From Kutzneria buriramensis (lineage in GTDB: Bacteria; Actinomycetota; Actinomycetes; Mycobacteriales; Pseudonocardiaceae), in the NCBI RefSeq assembly GCF_043575855.1, contig NZ_CP144375.1:5828001-5892000 (forward strand): 64,000 nucleotides of DNA, given 5' to 3'. Both the position numbers and the translations under genes were made by a program. Below are positions 25,687 to 34,650 of the stretch, in pieces (position 1 is the first letter of the stretch; every line of letters starts with the position of its first letter). Below the pieces are notes generated by a model, which was not told the DNA's origin, did not search any database, and saw only the letters and a program-made list of their open reading frames with translations.

Positions 25687-26355
25687 CTAAAGGTCGTCGG
25701 TGCCGCTGGCGTAGCCGGGCATCCGGCCGGTGACGACGAAGACGGTCCGCTTGGCCACGGAGACGGCATGGTCGCCGAAGCGCTCGTAGAAGCGGCCGAG
25801 CAGGGTGATGTCCACGGCCGAGGGCACGCCGTGCCCCCAGTCCTTGTCCATGATCACCGAGAACAGGTGCCGGTGCAGGTCGTCCATGGCGTCGTCCTCC
25901 TCGTCGAGGCGACGGGCCAGCTCCACGTCCTGCGTGCGGATCACCTCCTGCGCCTTGCGGGCCAGGTCGACGGCGATCCGGCCCATCTCGGCGAAGTAGC
26001 CGCGCACGTCCTCGGGCAGCACAGCGGCCGGGTGCCGGCGGCGCGCGGCCTTGGCCACGTGCAGTGCGAGATCACCCATCCGCTCCAGGCTTTCCGCCGC
26101 GTGGATGACGGACAGCACCGTGCGCAGGTCCGTCGCGACGGGGGCCTGCAGCGCCAGCAGCGAGTAGGCGTCCTCCTCGCACTTGGCCCGCGCGTCGTCG
26201 ATCTTCGCGTCGTTGCCGATGACTCGCTCGGCGATGCCGAGATCGGCGTCCAGCAACGCCTTGGTGGCCTGCTCCATGGCGTCACCGACCATGCCGCACA
26301 TGCTCGCCAGCTGGTCAGCGAGCTCGCCGAGCTGGTCGTGGTAAGCCTCACGCAT
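25687..26355 (-). CDS. phoU: Phosphate signalling protein PhoU
   Basis: Links Pst activity to the phosphate two-component system and dampens phosphate uptake. The 222-residue all-helical protein has two PhoU repeats (about 15-100 and 120-205) with the metal-binding E/DxxxD patterns, e.g. DLGIAERVIGNDAKID and VDITLLGRFYERFGDHAVSVAKR. It is convergent with pstSCAB rather than part of it, as in mycobacteria (PhoY2 position). Confidence 0.93.
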   Translation of the reverse strand: MREAYHDQLGELADQLASMCGMVGDAMEQATKALLDADLGIAERVIGNDAKIDDARAKCEEDAYSLLALQAPVATDLRTVLSVIHAAESLERMGDLALHVAKAARRRHPAAVLPEDVRGYFAEMGRIAVDLARKAQEVIRTQDVELARRLDEEDDAMDDLHRHLFSVIMDKDWGHGVPSAVDITLLGRFYERFGDHAVSVAKRTVFVVTGRMPGYASGTDDL

Positions 26356-26439
26356 GGCTCACACCCTACGTCGTGGGGATCGCGCCGATGGCATCGCCGA
26401 GTGAACCCGACGTGAACCACGGGCGACGAAAGGGCATCG

Positions 26440-29229
26440 TCACTGGCAGGAAGCGTCCGCGCCGCTGATGGTGGACACATCCGACGGCTGCTGCGTGTTC
26501 GGCTGCGCCTGCGGCGTGACCACGTTGCCGTCGAAGTCGGGCCCGGTCACCAGCTGCACCGCGCCGGCCAGCGACGGGTCCTCGACCAGCTTGGAGCCCG
26601 GCACGGCGGCGGACAGCGTGCGCGCCTGCGCCTCCCGGCCCGGCGCGTAGCGGACGGTGGTGTGGTCGATCGCGGCGGCCGCCTTGTCCACCGACACGAC
26701 CTGGAAACCGAGGCGCCCCAACGCGTTCGACGTGTTGGTGGGCAGGTCGCCCTGGCCGCTGCCGTTCTGCACCTGGATCTTCATCGACTTCGGGTCGACC
26801 AGCGGGCCGCTCGCGGTGGCGCCCTCCGACGGCAGTGGCGTCCCGTTGATCACCGCGCTGAACAAGGACTTCGTCGCCTCGGGGGTGCCGCCGGTCGGCA
26901 CGCTGGTGAACACCACCTGGTCCGGCCCGACGCCCTGCACCGACTGCGCCAGCGAGGCCAGCTGGTCCACGCCGACGTTGTCGCCGGTCGCGTTCTTGGA
27001 CACCGCCGACAGCAGGCCGTTGAGCTTGTTCGGGTCGAGCAGGATCTGGCCCTGCACCGCGGCCCGCAGGATCGCGCCCATCAGCCGCTGCTGGCGCTGG
27101 ATCTGGCCGAGGTCGGGCGACGGGTCGCCGTCGACCTTGCGGGCCTTCACGATCTTCACGGCGGTGTCGCCGTCGACCGGCTGCGGCCCGGTGCCCGACA
27201 GCAGCGTGCCCAACTGCCCGTCCTGCAACGGTTTCTTCACGCACAGCTCGACGCCGCCGATGGCGTCGACGATGCCCTTGAGGCCGTCCCCGCTCATCGT
27301 CATGAAGTGGTTGATCAGCAGCCCGGAGACCTTCTGCACGTCCTGCGTGACGCACTGCGGGCCGCCCGCGGCCAGCGCGTTGGACAGCTGCGCCGGGCCG
27401 CACGGCGGCTGGCTGAGCTGGAGGCCGTTCGGGAACGACACGAACACGACGCGCTTGCGGTCGGCCGGCACGTGCGCGACGAGCACCATGCCCGAGCCGG
27501 CGAGCAGGAAGTTGTCGTCGCCGTGCTGCTTGTCGGCGGCCTGGATGGCCGACGAGTTGGTGTCCAGCGCGTCGACCTGCTTGATGTCCGAGCCGGTCCA
27601 CTGCTTGACCGAGCCCCACGCGATGCCGCAGACGATCAGCACGATCGCGGCGGCGGCGATGGCCAGCACCTTGATCGCCAGGCCGATCATCCGGCGCTTG
27701 TCGCGGGCCCGCTCGATCTCGGCCGCGTCCATGTCGAACTCGGGGTCGTCCTCGATCGGCTCGGCGGCCGAGGCCGGCGGCTCCGCCGGCACGTCGTCGT
27801 CGGTGTCGATCCACGGCATGTACTTCTTCTGCCGGTTGCGGCGCTTGCTCTCCTCGGCCGCCATCTCGTCGTGCACGGCGGAGAAGCGCGCCAGCGTCTG
27901 GTCCACCTTGCGCCGGCGCTGCACCTCCTCGCCGATCGGCTCCATCTCGGTGGTCATCGCGGCCAGCTCGATGTCCTCGCGGCGCTCCGGCTTCGGCGGC
28001 GCGTCGACGTCGACCGGGGCCTCCTCGACGAGGGGCTCCTCGGGCGGGGCGATGGTGGTCTGCTCCAGGTCCGCCGGGGGCTCCAGGCGGGTGCGCAGGC
28101 TGTCCGGGGACACCGACGGCCGCTGCGGCGGCCGGCCGTTGGGCGGCAGCACCGGCCGCGGGCCGCTGCTCTCGCCTGGCCGGTCCTGGACCGGCCGGGG
28201 GCCAGTGGCCTCGCCCGGTCGCGGCGGCATCGGCCGGCGCATGTTGGACAGGCTCGACTCGCCCGGTCGCGGGGCGCCGGGCTGCGGGGCCCCGTTGGGC
28301 GGCACGACCGGGCGTCGACCAGTGGCGTCGCCGGGCGGCGGCACGGGCGGACGGCCGTTGGGCGGCATCGGCTGTCGCATGTTGGACAAGCTCGACTCGC
28401 CGGGGCGCGGACCGGCCGGCGGCATCGCACGCCGTCCGGTGGCCTCGCCGGGCGGCGGCACGGCGGCGCGACGGCCGGTGGCCTCGCCGGGGGGCGTGAT
28501 GGCGGCACGGCGGCCCGTGGCTTCCCCCGGCGGCGGCGACACCATGGCGCGGCGTCCGGTGGCCTCGCCGGGCGGCGTGACGGCCGCGCGGCGGCCCGTC
28601 GCCTCGCCCGGGGGCGTGCGACGGCCAGCGGGCTCCTCAGGCGCCAAACCGGCGGCACGGCGGCGGGCGGCGTCGCCCGGACGGAGGGTGGTGGTCTCGT
28701 CGTCGTCCTCGGGCTCCACGGCGGCACGGCGCCCGCGGGGCTCGTTCGGCGTCACCGCGGCGCGGCGGCCGGTGGACTCCCCGGGACGGGCGCCGGCGCC
28801 GGGGCCCGGGTCGCGCAGGGCGCGGCGGCCGGTCGGCTGGTCGCTCGGCGGCGCCGGCCGCTGGCCCGTTCCGGGGTCGGAGCGGGTCGCGCGTGGCGGC
28901 TGTGAACTGGGCGTATCGGGCTGCGCGGCGCGCCGGCGCGGCGGCGCGGACGGCGGCGGCTCGATCGCGGGCGGGGTCGGTCGCGGCAGGTTCGGCCGCG
29001 AACCCGTGTGGCGCTGCACCAGGTCGGAGACGCTGAGACCGCCGGAGGCCTCCATGGACCTGCGCCTGCGGCCGCGGCGGCCCGTGGGTTCCTGGTCGGG
29101 CGCCTCGTACGAGTCCGCGGCACCATCGGGACCGGTGCCGCCGAAGCGGGGATCGTCGGGCACCCAGGCTCCCTTCAGGCTCACGGCCCATACGGGCTGT
29201 TCATCACGAGTTGACGTCAGTGCGGCCAC
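26440..29229 (-). CDS. LytR-CpsA-Psr-like protein with long repetitive cytoplasmic tail
   Basis: A 929-residue protein: a disordered Pro/Arg/Gly-rich N-terminal tail (1-513), one membrane helix (about 516-537, AIKVLAIAAAAIVLIVCGIA), an LCP domain (about 570-760) and a LytR_C domain (about 810-905). LCP enzymes attach polymers to the cell wall. The LCP core is divergent: the canonical GSDxR and RSDT-type segments are replaced by LLAGSGMVLVAHV, and SIPRD by SFPNG, while the RxQRLM helix (QIQRQQRLMGAIL) remains, so catalysis is doubtful. Position matches Rv0822c. A later GTG at 29184 is a possible start. Confidence 0.82.
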   Translation of the reverse strand: MAALTSTRDEQPVWAVSLKGAWVPDDPRFGGTGPDGAADSYEAPDQEPTGRRGRRRRSMEASGGLSVSDLVQRHTGSRPNLPRPTPPAIEPPPSAPPRRRAAQPDTPSSQPPRATRSDPGTGQRPAPPSDQPTGRRALRDPGPGAGARPGESTGRRAAVTPNEPRGRRAAVEPEDDDETTTLRPGDAARRRAAGLAPEEPAGRRTPPGEATGRRAAVTPPGEATGRRAMVSPPPGEATGRRAAITPPGEATGRRAAVPPPGEATGRRAMPPAGPRPGESSLSNMRQPMPPNGRPPVPPPGDATGRRPVVPPNGAPQPGAPRPGESSLSNMRRPMPPRPGEATGPRPVQDRPGESSGPRPVLPPNGRPPQRPSVSPDSLRTRLEPPADLEQTTIAPPEEPLVEEAPVDVDAPPKPERREDIELAAMTTEMEPIGEEVQRRRKVDQTLARFSAVHDEMAAEESKRRNRQKKYMPWIDTDDDVPAEPPASAAEPIEDDPEFDMDAAEIERARDKRRMIGLAIKVLAIAAAAIVLIVCGIAWGSVKQWTGSDIKQVDALDTNSSAIQAADKQHGDDNFLLAGSGMVLVAHVPADRKRVVFVSFPNGLQLSQPPCGPAQLSNALAAGGPQCVTQDVQKVSGLLINHFMTMSGDGLKGIVDAIGGVELCVKKPLQDGQLGTLLSGTGPQPVDGDTAVKIVKARKVDGDPSPDLGQIQRQQRLMGAILRAAVQGQILLDPNKLNGLLSAVSKNATGDNVGVDQLASLAQSVQGVGPDQVVFTSVPTGGTPEATKSLFSAVINGTPLPSEGATASGPLVDPKSMKIQVQNGSGQGDLPTNTSNALGRLGFQVVSVDKAAAAIDHTTVRYAPGREAQARTLSAAVPGSKLVEDPSLAGAVQLVTGPDFDGNVVTPQAQPNTQQPSDVSTISGADASCQ
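28370..28630 (-). repeat. Repeat tract coding for PPGEATGRRA units
   Basis: Within the tail of the LCP-like protein, five tandem units of about 12-14 residues follow the pattern PGEATGRRA(A/M)-x-x-P, with related PGESTGRR, PGDATGRR and duplicated PGESSLSNMR blocks around them. The units differ at the DNA level, so this is an old protein-level repeat, not a recent expansion. Confidence 0.75.
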
Positions 29230-29383
29230 AGTGGTTGCACATCGCGGCGCGTCACCCAGCGCACGCGATAGTACGGACGACCGCTAGTTCTAGCGACAGG
29301 CAGGCGGAATTCTGACACGGTTCGTACTCGAAACCGCCCAGGACGTTAGGCCGAACGGGGACTTGAACCGGTCCGGGTTGCTG

Positions 29384-30199
29384 TCAGTAGTGCTCCGCGA
29401 CCCGCACGTCCGCGATCGACCGCCGCGCCGCGGCCGGACCGGCCAGCCGCACCCGGCCGTCCTCACGGTAGGCCACCGCGTTGCGGCCCGACTGCTTGGC
29501 CGAGTACAGCAGGCTGTCGGCCTGCAGCAGCTGGTGCTCGGCCCCGTTCTCGCAGCTGCCGCCCACCTCGTGGGCGACGCCGGCGCTGACCGTGACCCGC
29601 AGGCCGGGGGCCATCGCCGACCAGTCGTGCCGCTCGACCCGGTCCCGGGCCGCCTCGGCGATCGCGATCGCCGAGGCCTGGTCGGTGTCGGGCAGCACCA
29701 GCACGAACTCCTCGCCGCCGTAGCGGGCGCAGAACGCCGGCTCCGGCAGCTCCACCTGGAGAAGTTCGACGACTTGTTGGAGGACCCGGTCCCCGACCAG
29801 GTGCCCGTAGCGGTCGTTGACCTGCTTGAACCAGTCCAGGTCGACCAGCGCGACCGCCAGCGTGCCGGTCTGCTCGGCCAGCATCGCCATCAGGCGTTGG
29901 TCCAGGTAGCGGCGGTTGTAGCTCGCGGTGAGGCTGTCCCGGATGCTCTGCTCGTGCGCCTCGGCGTGCTCGCGGCGCAGCCGGTCCACCTCGCGGCGCA
30001 GCTGCTCGGGCACGGCCGGCACGTGGCCGTCGCCGTCCTGGTAGATCAGGTCGAGCGCGGACCGCAGATGGTCGTAGGCCTCGCGCCACTGGCCGCGGGA
30101 GGCGAGCAGTCCCGCGAGTTTCTCGTGCAGGTTCACCAGTCCGCCGTCGGCCTGTTCGCCGTCCGGTCGGGAGACATCGGGCTGTGATGACGCTGTCAC
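29384..30199 (-). CDS. GGDEF-domain diguanylate cyclase
   Basis: Makes c-di-GMP from two GTP. The GTG at 30199 was chosen because AGGAGG lies 8 nt before it; the product is 271 residues. An N-terminal TPR-like helical part (VNLHEKLAGLLASRGQWREAYDHLRSAL) and a coiled coil precede the GGDEF domain, whose catalytic motif is RYGGEEF (about 161-165) with DLDWFKQVNDRYGHLVGD before it. The inhibitory I-site RxxD is absent at the expected position. There is no membrane segment, so it is cytosolic. Confidence 0.88.
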   Translation of the reverse strand: MTASSQPDVSRPDGEQADGGLVNLHEKLAGLLASRGQWREAYDHLRSALDLIYQDGDGHVPAVPEQLRREVDRLRREHAEAHEQSIRDSLTASYNRRYLDQRLMAMLAEQTGTLAVALVDLDWFKQVNDRYGHLVGDRVLQQVVELLQVELPEPAFCARYGGEEFVLVLPDTDQASAIAIAEAARDRVERHDWSAMAPGLRVTVSAGVAHEVGGSCENGAEHQLLQADSLLYSAKQSGRNAVAYREDGRVRLAGPAAARRSIADVRVAEHY

Positions 30200-30353
30200 C
30201 GCGCTCACCTCCTCACGAAGGTGGTGTCGTCCGCGCGGCGGCGCGGCTTGAGTCACGGCACCCGGGCCGGGGCGCTTTTCCCTCGACTGGCTGACCGAGC
30301 CGTGGCCCGAAACGCTGACCGTGCGTAACACGGATGGGCGTATGTGAGTACCG

Positions 30354-30800
30354 TCACTGGGCCGGGCAGGGGGCGAAGCCGTATGCCCGCCCGCCGTCGA
30401 CCACCACCCGCTGCGAGCCGATCTGCGTGCCCACCACCGAATTCCCCTGACGGATGGTGAGGCTCACCGCCACCACGTAGACGCTGCCGCTGGGCCGCTT
30501 GTCCGAGCCCGGCACCGTCCATCCGGGGTCCGGGCGCAGCGTGGCCAGCGTCGGCGTGGCCGTGATCGTCACGCCGTTGAGGTCGCACACCCGGTCCGCG
30601 AACGCCGGCACCTGCGTCGACGTCAGGAACTGCTGCTCCGACCGCACGCCCTGGGCCGCCGCCGCGTCCAGGTCGGTGAAGTACCTCGACACCAGGCCCG
30701 GATCCGGCGAGGGCTGCGGCGTGCCCGCCACCGTGCAGCCGGCCAGAGCAGAGGCGGCCAGCGCCAGGGCCGCCAGCGCGATCACCCGGCCGTCAGCCAC
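30354..30800 (-). CDS. Small lipoprotein of unknown function
   Basis: The 148-residue precursor has a lipoprotein signal (ALALAASALAGC, Cys modified) and a mature part with two further Cys (VCDLNG and APCPAQ at the C-terminus) that may form a disulfide. I do not recognise a family. The GTG at 30800 overlaps the dus stop by 8 nt, so it is co-translated with dus. Confidence 0.75.
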   Translation of the reverse strand: MADGRVIALAALALAASALAGCTVAGTPQPSPDPGLVSRYFTDLDAAAAQGVRSEQQFLTSTQVPAFADRVCDLNGVTITATPTLATLRPDPGWTVPGSDKRPSGSVYVVAVSLTIRQGNSVVGTQIGSQRVVVDGGRAYGFAPCPAQ

Positions 30801-31926
30801 CGGAGTGCATCATCTCGGCGCCGGCCGGCACGCTCGCGTCCTCCGGGTCGTCGAGCCAGCCGTCGGGCAGCACCACCTTCGCCGCCGAGCCCTGGCGGCC
30901 TCGGGGGCCCTCGGCGTCGGCCGGGAACGGCACGTCGTGGTCCAGCTCGCCGATCAGGTCGTCCAGCTCCTGGAGGCTGGAGACCATCGCGAAGCTGCGG
31001 CGCAGCGTCGAGCCCACCGGGAAGCCGTGCAGGTACCAGGCCATGTGCTTGCGCAGGTCGCGCAGGCCCTTGTGCTCGTCGTAGTGCTCCGTCAGCAGCT
31101 CCGCGTGCCGGCGCAGGACCGTCGCCACCTCGCCCAGGTTCGGTCCCGGCGGCAGCGGTTCGCCGCGGAACGCCGCCTGCAGCTCGCCGAACAGCCACGG
31201 GCGGCCCAGGCAGCCCCGGCCCACCACCACGCCGTCGCAGCCCGTCTTCGCCACCATGTCCAGCGCGTCCTGGGCCTTGAAGATGTCGCCGTTGCCCAGC
31301 ACCGGGATCGTCGTCACGGCTTCCTTGAGGCGGGCGATCGCCGACCAGTCCGCCTGACCCGAGTACCGCTGCGAGGCCGTCCGGGCGTGCAGCGCAACCG
31401 CTTGCGCCCCCTCCGCCTCCGCGATCCGGCCCGCGTCCAGGTAGGTCAGGTTCTCGTCGTCGATGCCGATGCGGAACTTCACCGTCACCGGGATCCCCGC
31501 CGGCTCCGCCGCCCGCACCGCCGCCGCCACGATGTCCCCGAACAGCCGCCGCTTGTACGGCAGCGCCGCGCCACCACCCTTGCGCGTCACCTTCGGCACC
31601 GGGCAGCCGAAGTTCATGTCGATGTGGTCGGCGAGGTCCTCGTCCACGATCATCTGCACGGCCTTGCCCATGGTGACCGGGTCCACGCCGTACAGCTGGA
31701 GCGAGCGGGGCTGCTCGTCCGGGTGGAAGGTGATCATGTGCATGGTGCTGGCGTCCCGCTCCACCAGCGCCCGGGTGGTGATCATCTCGCAGACGTACAG
31801 GCCCGCCCCATAGCGGCGGCACAGCTGGCGGAACGCGGTGTTGGTGATGCCCGCCATCGGGGCGAGCACCACCGGCGGGTCGACCGTGTGGGGTCCGATC
31901 CGGAGTGCGGGAGTCGCAGAAGCCAC
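30793..31926 (-). CDS. dus: tRNA-dihydrouridine synthase
   Basis: FMN-dependent reduction of uridines in tRNA. The 377-residue protein has the family start PPVVLAPMAGITNTAFRQL, the catalytic Cys loop MNFGCPVPKVTRKGGGAAL, the Lys/His FMN region HARTASQRYSGQADW and the GNGDIFKAQDA and GVVVGRGCLGRPWLF phosphate loops. Position equals Rv0823c. GTG start. Confidence 0.94.
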   Translation of the reverse strand: MASATPALRIGPHTVDPPVVLAPMAGITNTAFRQLCRRYGAGLYVCEMITTRALVERDASTMHMITFHPDEQPRSLQLYGVDPVTMGKAVQMIVDEDLADHIDMNFGCPVPKVTRKGGGAALPYKRRLFGDIVAAAVRAAEPAGIPVTVKFRIGIDDENLTYLDAGRIAEAEGAQAVALHARTASQRYSGQADWSAIARLKEAVTTIPVLGNGDIFKAQDALDMVAKTGCDGVVVGRGCLGRPWLFGELQAAFRGEPLPPGPNLGEVATVLRRHAELLTEHYDEHKGLRDLRKHMAWYLHGFPVGSTLRRSFAMVSSLQELDDLIGELDHDVPFPADAEGPRGRQGSAAKVVLPDGWLDDPEDASVPAGAEMMHSGG

Positions 31927-31966
31927 CCGACCAGGCTAGCCAGCGGCTACGGCTGCACCAAGCTGA

Positions 31967-32467
31967 TCACCGCCGCGCTCGGCCGGAGAGTGCGTCGTAG
32001 GTCTCCTCGTCGAAGGCGACCAGGCGGATGAGGTCGACCTTGGTCGGGGTGGCGGCGAGGGTAGTACGGGCGATACGGGCCGCCGGACCGACGGGGTAGC
32101 CGTAGAGGCCGGTGGCGATGGCGGGGAAGGCGATGCTGCGTACGTCGAGGGAGTCGGCGACTTCGAGGCAGCGGCAGTAGCAGGAGGCGAGGAGGTCGGC
32201 CTCGCCGTAGGCGCCGCCGTCCCAGACGGGGCCGACGGTGTGGATGACGAACGTGACCGCGGCGAGGTCGAAGGCGGGGGTGGCCTTGGCGTCGCCGGGA
32301 TCGCACGGGGCGATGGCGGAGCCGGCGTCGGCCAGGCGAGGACCGGCGGCACGATGGATGGCGCCGTCGACGCCACCGCCGCCGAGCAGCGACTCGTTGG
32401 CGGCGGTGACGATGGCGTCGACACGTTCCTTCGTGATGTCACCAAGCACAACCTCGATCACGGCCAT
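31967..32467 (-). CDS. Macrodomain O-acetyl-ADP-ribose deacetylase
   Basis: Hydrolyses O-acetyl-ADP-ribose or ADP-ribosyl groups. The 166-residue single macrodomain shows the ADP-ribose loop AANESLLGGGGVDGAIHRAAG and the second loop PAIATGLYGYPVGPAARIA. It matches the MacroD-type YmdB group. It lies between dus and lysA on the same strand. Confidence 0.92.
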   Translation of the reverse strand: MAVIEVVLGDITKERVDAIVTAANESLLGGGGVDGAIHRAAGPRLADAGSAIAPCDPGDAKATPAFDLAAVTFVIHTVGPVWDGGAYGEADLLASCYCRCLEVADSLDVRSIAFPAIATGLYGYPVGPAARIARTTLAATPTKVDLIRLVAFDEETYDALSGRARR

Positions 32468-32524
32468 GACGACAGGGTGACAGCGACGGCGGGGCCGCCA
32501 CCGGTCGTTCCCCTCAAGGCGAAC

Positions 32525-33862
32525 TCAGCCGAGGTCGCGGGCGAGCAGGTCGTCCTCGGTCTCGCGGCGGATGAGCAGGCGGGCGGCGCCGTCGAGGACG
32601 GAGACGACGGGCGGCCGGCCGACCATGTTGTAGTTGGAGGCCAGGGAATGGTGGTACGCGCCGGTGCACGGCACGGCGAGCAGGTCGCCGGCGCGGATGT
32701 CGGCGGGCAGGGGAACGTCCTCGGCGAGAATGTCCCCGGCCTCGCAGTGGCGGCCGACAACGGTGACGGCGGTGGAGGTGTGCGAGAACCGGCGGCCGAC
32801 GGGGCGCACGGTGTAGCGGGCGCCGTAGAGGGAGGGCCGGGGGTTGTCGCTCATGCCGCCGTCGACGGCGACGAAGGTGCGCTTGGAGCCATGTTTCACC
32901 GTGACGACGCGGTAGAGGGTGATGCCGGCGGACCCGACGATGGCCCGGCCGGGTTCGATCGTGAGGCGGGGCACGGGAAGACGGTATGAGGAGCACTCGT
33001 AATTGACGGCACGGAGCACGCGGTCGGCGTAGCCCCGAAGGTCGAACGAGGGGTCGCCGCAGCGGTACGGAACGGCATGCCCGCCGCCGAGATCGAGCTG
33101 GGGCAAGGTAATCCCGTGCTGTACCTGGACGAGCGCCATGAAGGCGACCATGCGCCGGGCGGCCTCCTCGAACGAGGCGACGCGCGAGACCTGCGAACCG
33201 ATGTGGCAGTGCAGCCCGACGAGCCGGAGGCTGGGCTGCGCCAGCACGCGGCCGACGGCCTCCATGGCGGCGCCGGAAGCCAGCGGGAAACCGAACTTCT
33301 GGTCCTCGACGCCGGTGGCGACGGCCTTGTGGGTGTGCCCGTCGACGCCGGGCGTGACCCGGACGAGCACGTTCTGCGGATAGCGGGCCAGCGCCCCGAG
33401 CTGTTCGATCTCGTCGAGGGAGTCGACGACGACGCGGTCCACGCCGTAGCCGATGGCGGCCTTGAGGTCCTCGGGCGTCTTCACGTTGCCGTGGAACAGG
33501 ATCCGCGACGCGGGGAAGGCGATCGACCGGGCCACGGCGAGCTCGCCGGCGGAGCAGACGTCCAGCGACAGCCCCTCCTCGGCGATCCACCGGAGCACAC
33601 CGCGGCCGGTCATCGACTTGCCGGCGTAGGCGATCTCGATGCCCGGCAGCGCCGAGGCGTACTCGCGGCAGTGCAGCCGCACGGTCATCTCGTCCAGGAC
33701 GTGGCACGGGGTGCCGAAGCGGGCGGCGAGCTGGGTGAGCGGCACCCCGCCGAGCAGCAGGTCCCCGTCCACGCCGTGGCGCACGGACCGCGGCCAGATC
33801 CCGGGCTCCAGCTGCCCGCGCAGCGACTCACCCAGCGTCGGTATCAGCTCGGCGAGAGTCAT
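32525..33862 (-). CDS. lysA: Diaminopimelate decarboxylase-family PLP enzyme
   Basis: The 445-residue product has the fold-III PLP decarboxylase motifs: the PLP-lysine segment IAYAGKSMTGRGVLRWI, LHCHIGSQ, the EPGRAIVGSAG loop and CTGAYHHSLASNYN with the substrate Cys/Tyr. The ATG at 33862 follows GGGAGG at 5 nt spacing. LysA makes lysine from meso-diaminopimelate; a close relative with other substrates is possible since the biosynthetic neighbours (argS, hom, thrC) seen beside the main lysA of many actinomycetes are absent here. Confidence 0.85.
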   Translation of the reverse strand: MTLAELIPTLGESLRGQLEPGIWPRSVRHGVDGDLLLGGVPLTQLAARFGTPCHVLDEMTVRLHCREYASALPGIEIAYAGKSMTGRGVLRWIAEEGLSLDVCSAGELAVARSIAFPASRILFHGNVKTPEDLKAAIGYGVDRVVVDSLDEIEQLGALARYPQNVLVRVTPGVDGHTHKAVATGVEDQKFGFPLASGAAMEAVGRVLAQPSLRLVGLHCHIGSQVSRVASFEEAARRMVAFMALVQVQHGITLPQLDLGGGHAVPYRCGDPSFDLRGYADRVLRAVNYECSSYRLPVPRLTIEPGRAIVGSAGITLYRVVTVKHGSKRTFVAVDGGMSDNPRPSLYGARYTVRPVGRRFSHTSTAVTVVGRHCEAGDILAEDVPLPADIRAGDLLAVPCTGAYHHSLASNYNMVGRPPVVSVLDGAARLLIRRETEDDLLARDLG

Positions 33863-33998
33863 CGTGTCCTCCCAGTCGTCGTCCGAACGCATCCAGCAGA
33901 CTCCCGAAGACGCAGGTGGGGCGGGGGTGCGGACGCGGTCATGACGGATGCGGGGGGCACGTTGTCGCGATGCTGACGGCCGGGTGGCCCGGACCACA

Positions 33999-34040
33999 TA
34001 GTTGACACTGACTAGTTGAGCCTGGATAGTTGGAACTGGC
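33999..34040 (+). promoter_or_regulatory. Three 14-bp tandem repeats overlapping the padR promoter
   Basis: The units TAGTTGACACTGAC, TAGTTGAGCCTGGA and TAGTTGGAACTGGC follow each other without gap (33999-34012, 34013-34026, 34027-34040). They contain TTGACA (34002-34007) and, 17 nt later, GATAGT (34025-34030), a good -35/-10 pair. The arrangement suggests an operator for the PadR protein encoded just downstream. Confidence 0.65.
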
Positions 34041-34053
34041 TAATGGAGAGACG

Positions 34054-34650
34054 ATGAAACGACGCGCGGTGTCCAACCCGCTGGCGCTGGCCGTGCTGGC
34101 GAACCTGCTCATGGGGCCCAACCACCCGTACGAGATCGGGCGGCTGCTCAAGGAGCAGGGCAAGGACCGGGACATCAAGTACAACCGGGGCTCGCTCTAC
34201 ATGGTGGTGGAGCAGCTCGCCAAGGCCGGTTTCATCGCCGAGCACGAGACGGTCCGCGACACGCAGCGGCCCGAGCGCACGAGCTACGCGCTCACCGACG
34301 CGGGACGGACCGAGCTGTACGACTGGATGCGCGAACTGGTGTCGACGCCGGCGCAGGAGTACCCGAGCTTCGGGGTGGCGCTGTCGTTGCTGGTCGTGGT
34401 GCCGCCGGCGGAGACGGTGGAACTGCTCGGCCAGCGGCACGCCGCGCTGACCGCACAGGTCGACGAGATCCGGGACACCATGCGCCAGGCCGCCGAGCAG
34501 GGCGTGGACTGGTGGTTCCTGATCGAGGAGGAGTACCGGCTCGCGGTGCGAGAGGCGGAACGCACCTTCGTCGCCGGCCTGGCGCAGCGGCTCGCGGATC
34601 CCGAATACCAGCGGATGTGGGACGACTTCGTCAGGGGGAGAACACCATGA
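34054..34650 (+). CDS. PadR-family transcriptional regulator
   Basis: A 198-residue winged-helix regulator: N-terminal PadR domain (LALAVLANLLMGPNHPYEIGRLLKEQ then IKYNRGSLYMVVEQLAKAGFI) and a C-terminal helical dimerisation part (residues 105-195). The ATG at 34054 has GGAGAG upstream. Its stop overlaps the FAD monooxygenase ATG, so it likely controls that enzyme and itself through the tandem repeats in the promoter. Confidence 0.92.
   Translation: MKRRAVSNPLALAVLANLLMGPNHPYEIGRLLKEQGKDRDIKYNRGSLYMVVEQLAKAGFIAEHETVRDTQRPERTSYALTDAGRTELYDWMRELVSTPAQEYPSFGVALSLLVVVPPAETVELLGQRHAALTAQVDEIRDTMRQAAEQGVDWWFLIEEEYRLAVREAERTFVAGLAQRLADPEYQRMWDDFVRGRTP

Noticed and set aside
28370..28630. Repeat tract as a CRISPR or DNA satellite
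   Set aside because: The repeat is in frame, differs in sequence between units and codes for PGEATGRRA peptides; there are no spacers.
29350..29380. Minus-strand GGTTCAAGTCCCC looks like a tRNA T-arm
   Set aside because: The flanking bases do not form the 5-bp T stem, and no D-arm, anticodon arm or acceptor stem can be drawn around it.
33863..33998. Lysine riboswitch upstream of lysA
   Set aside because: The space is short, no conserved riboswitch core is visible and a normal ribosome-binding site directly precedes the ATG.
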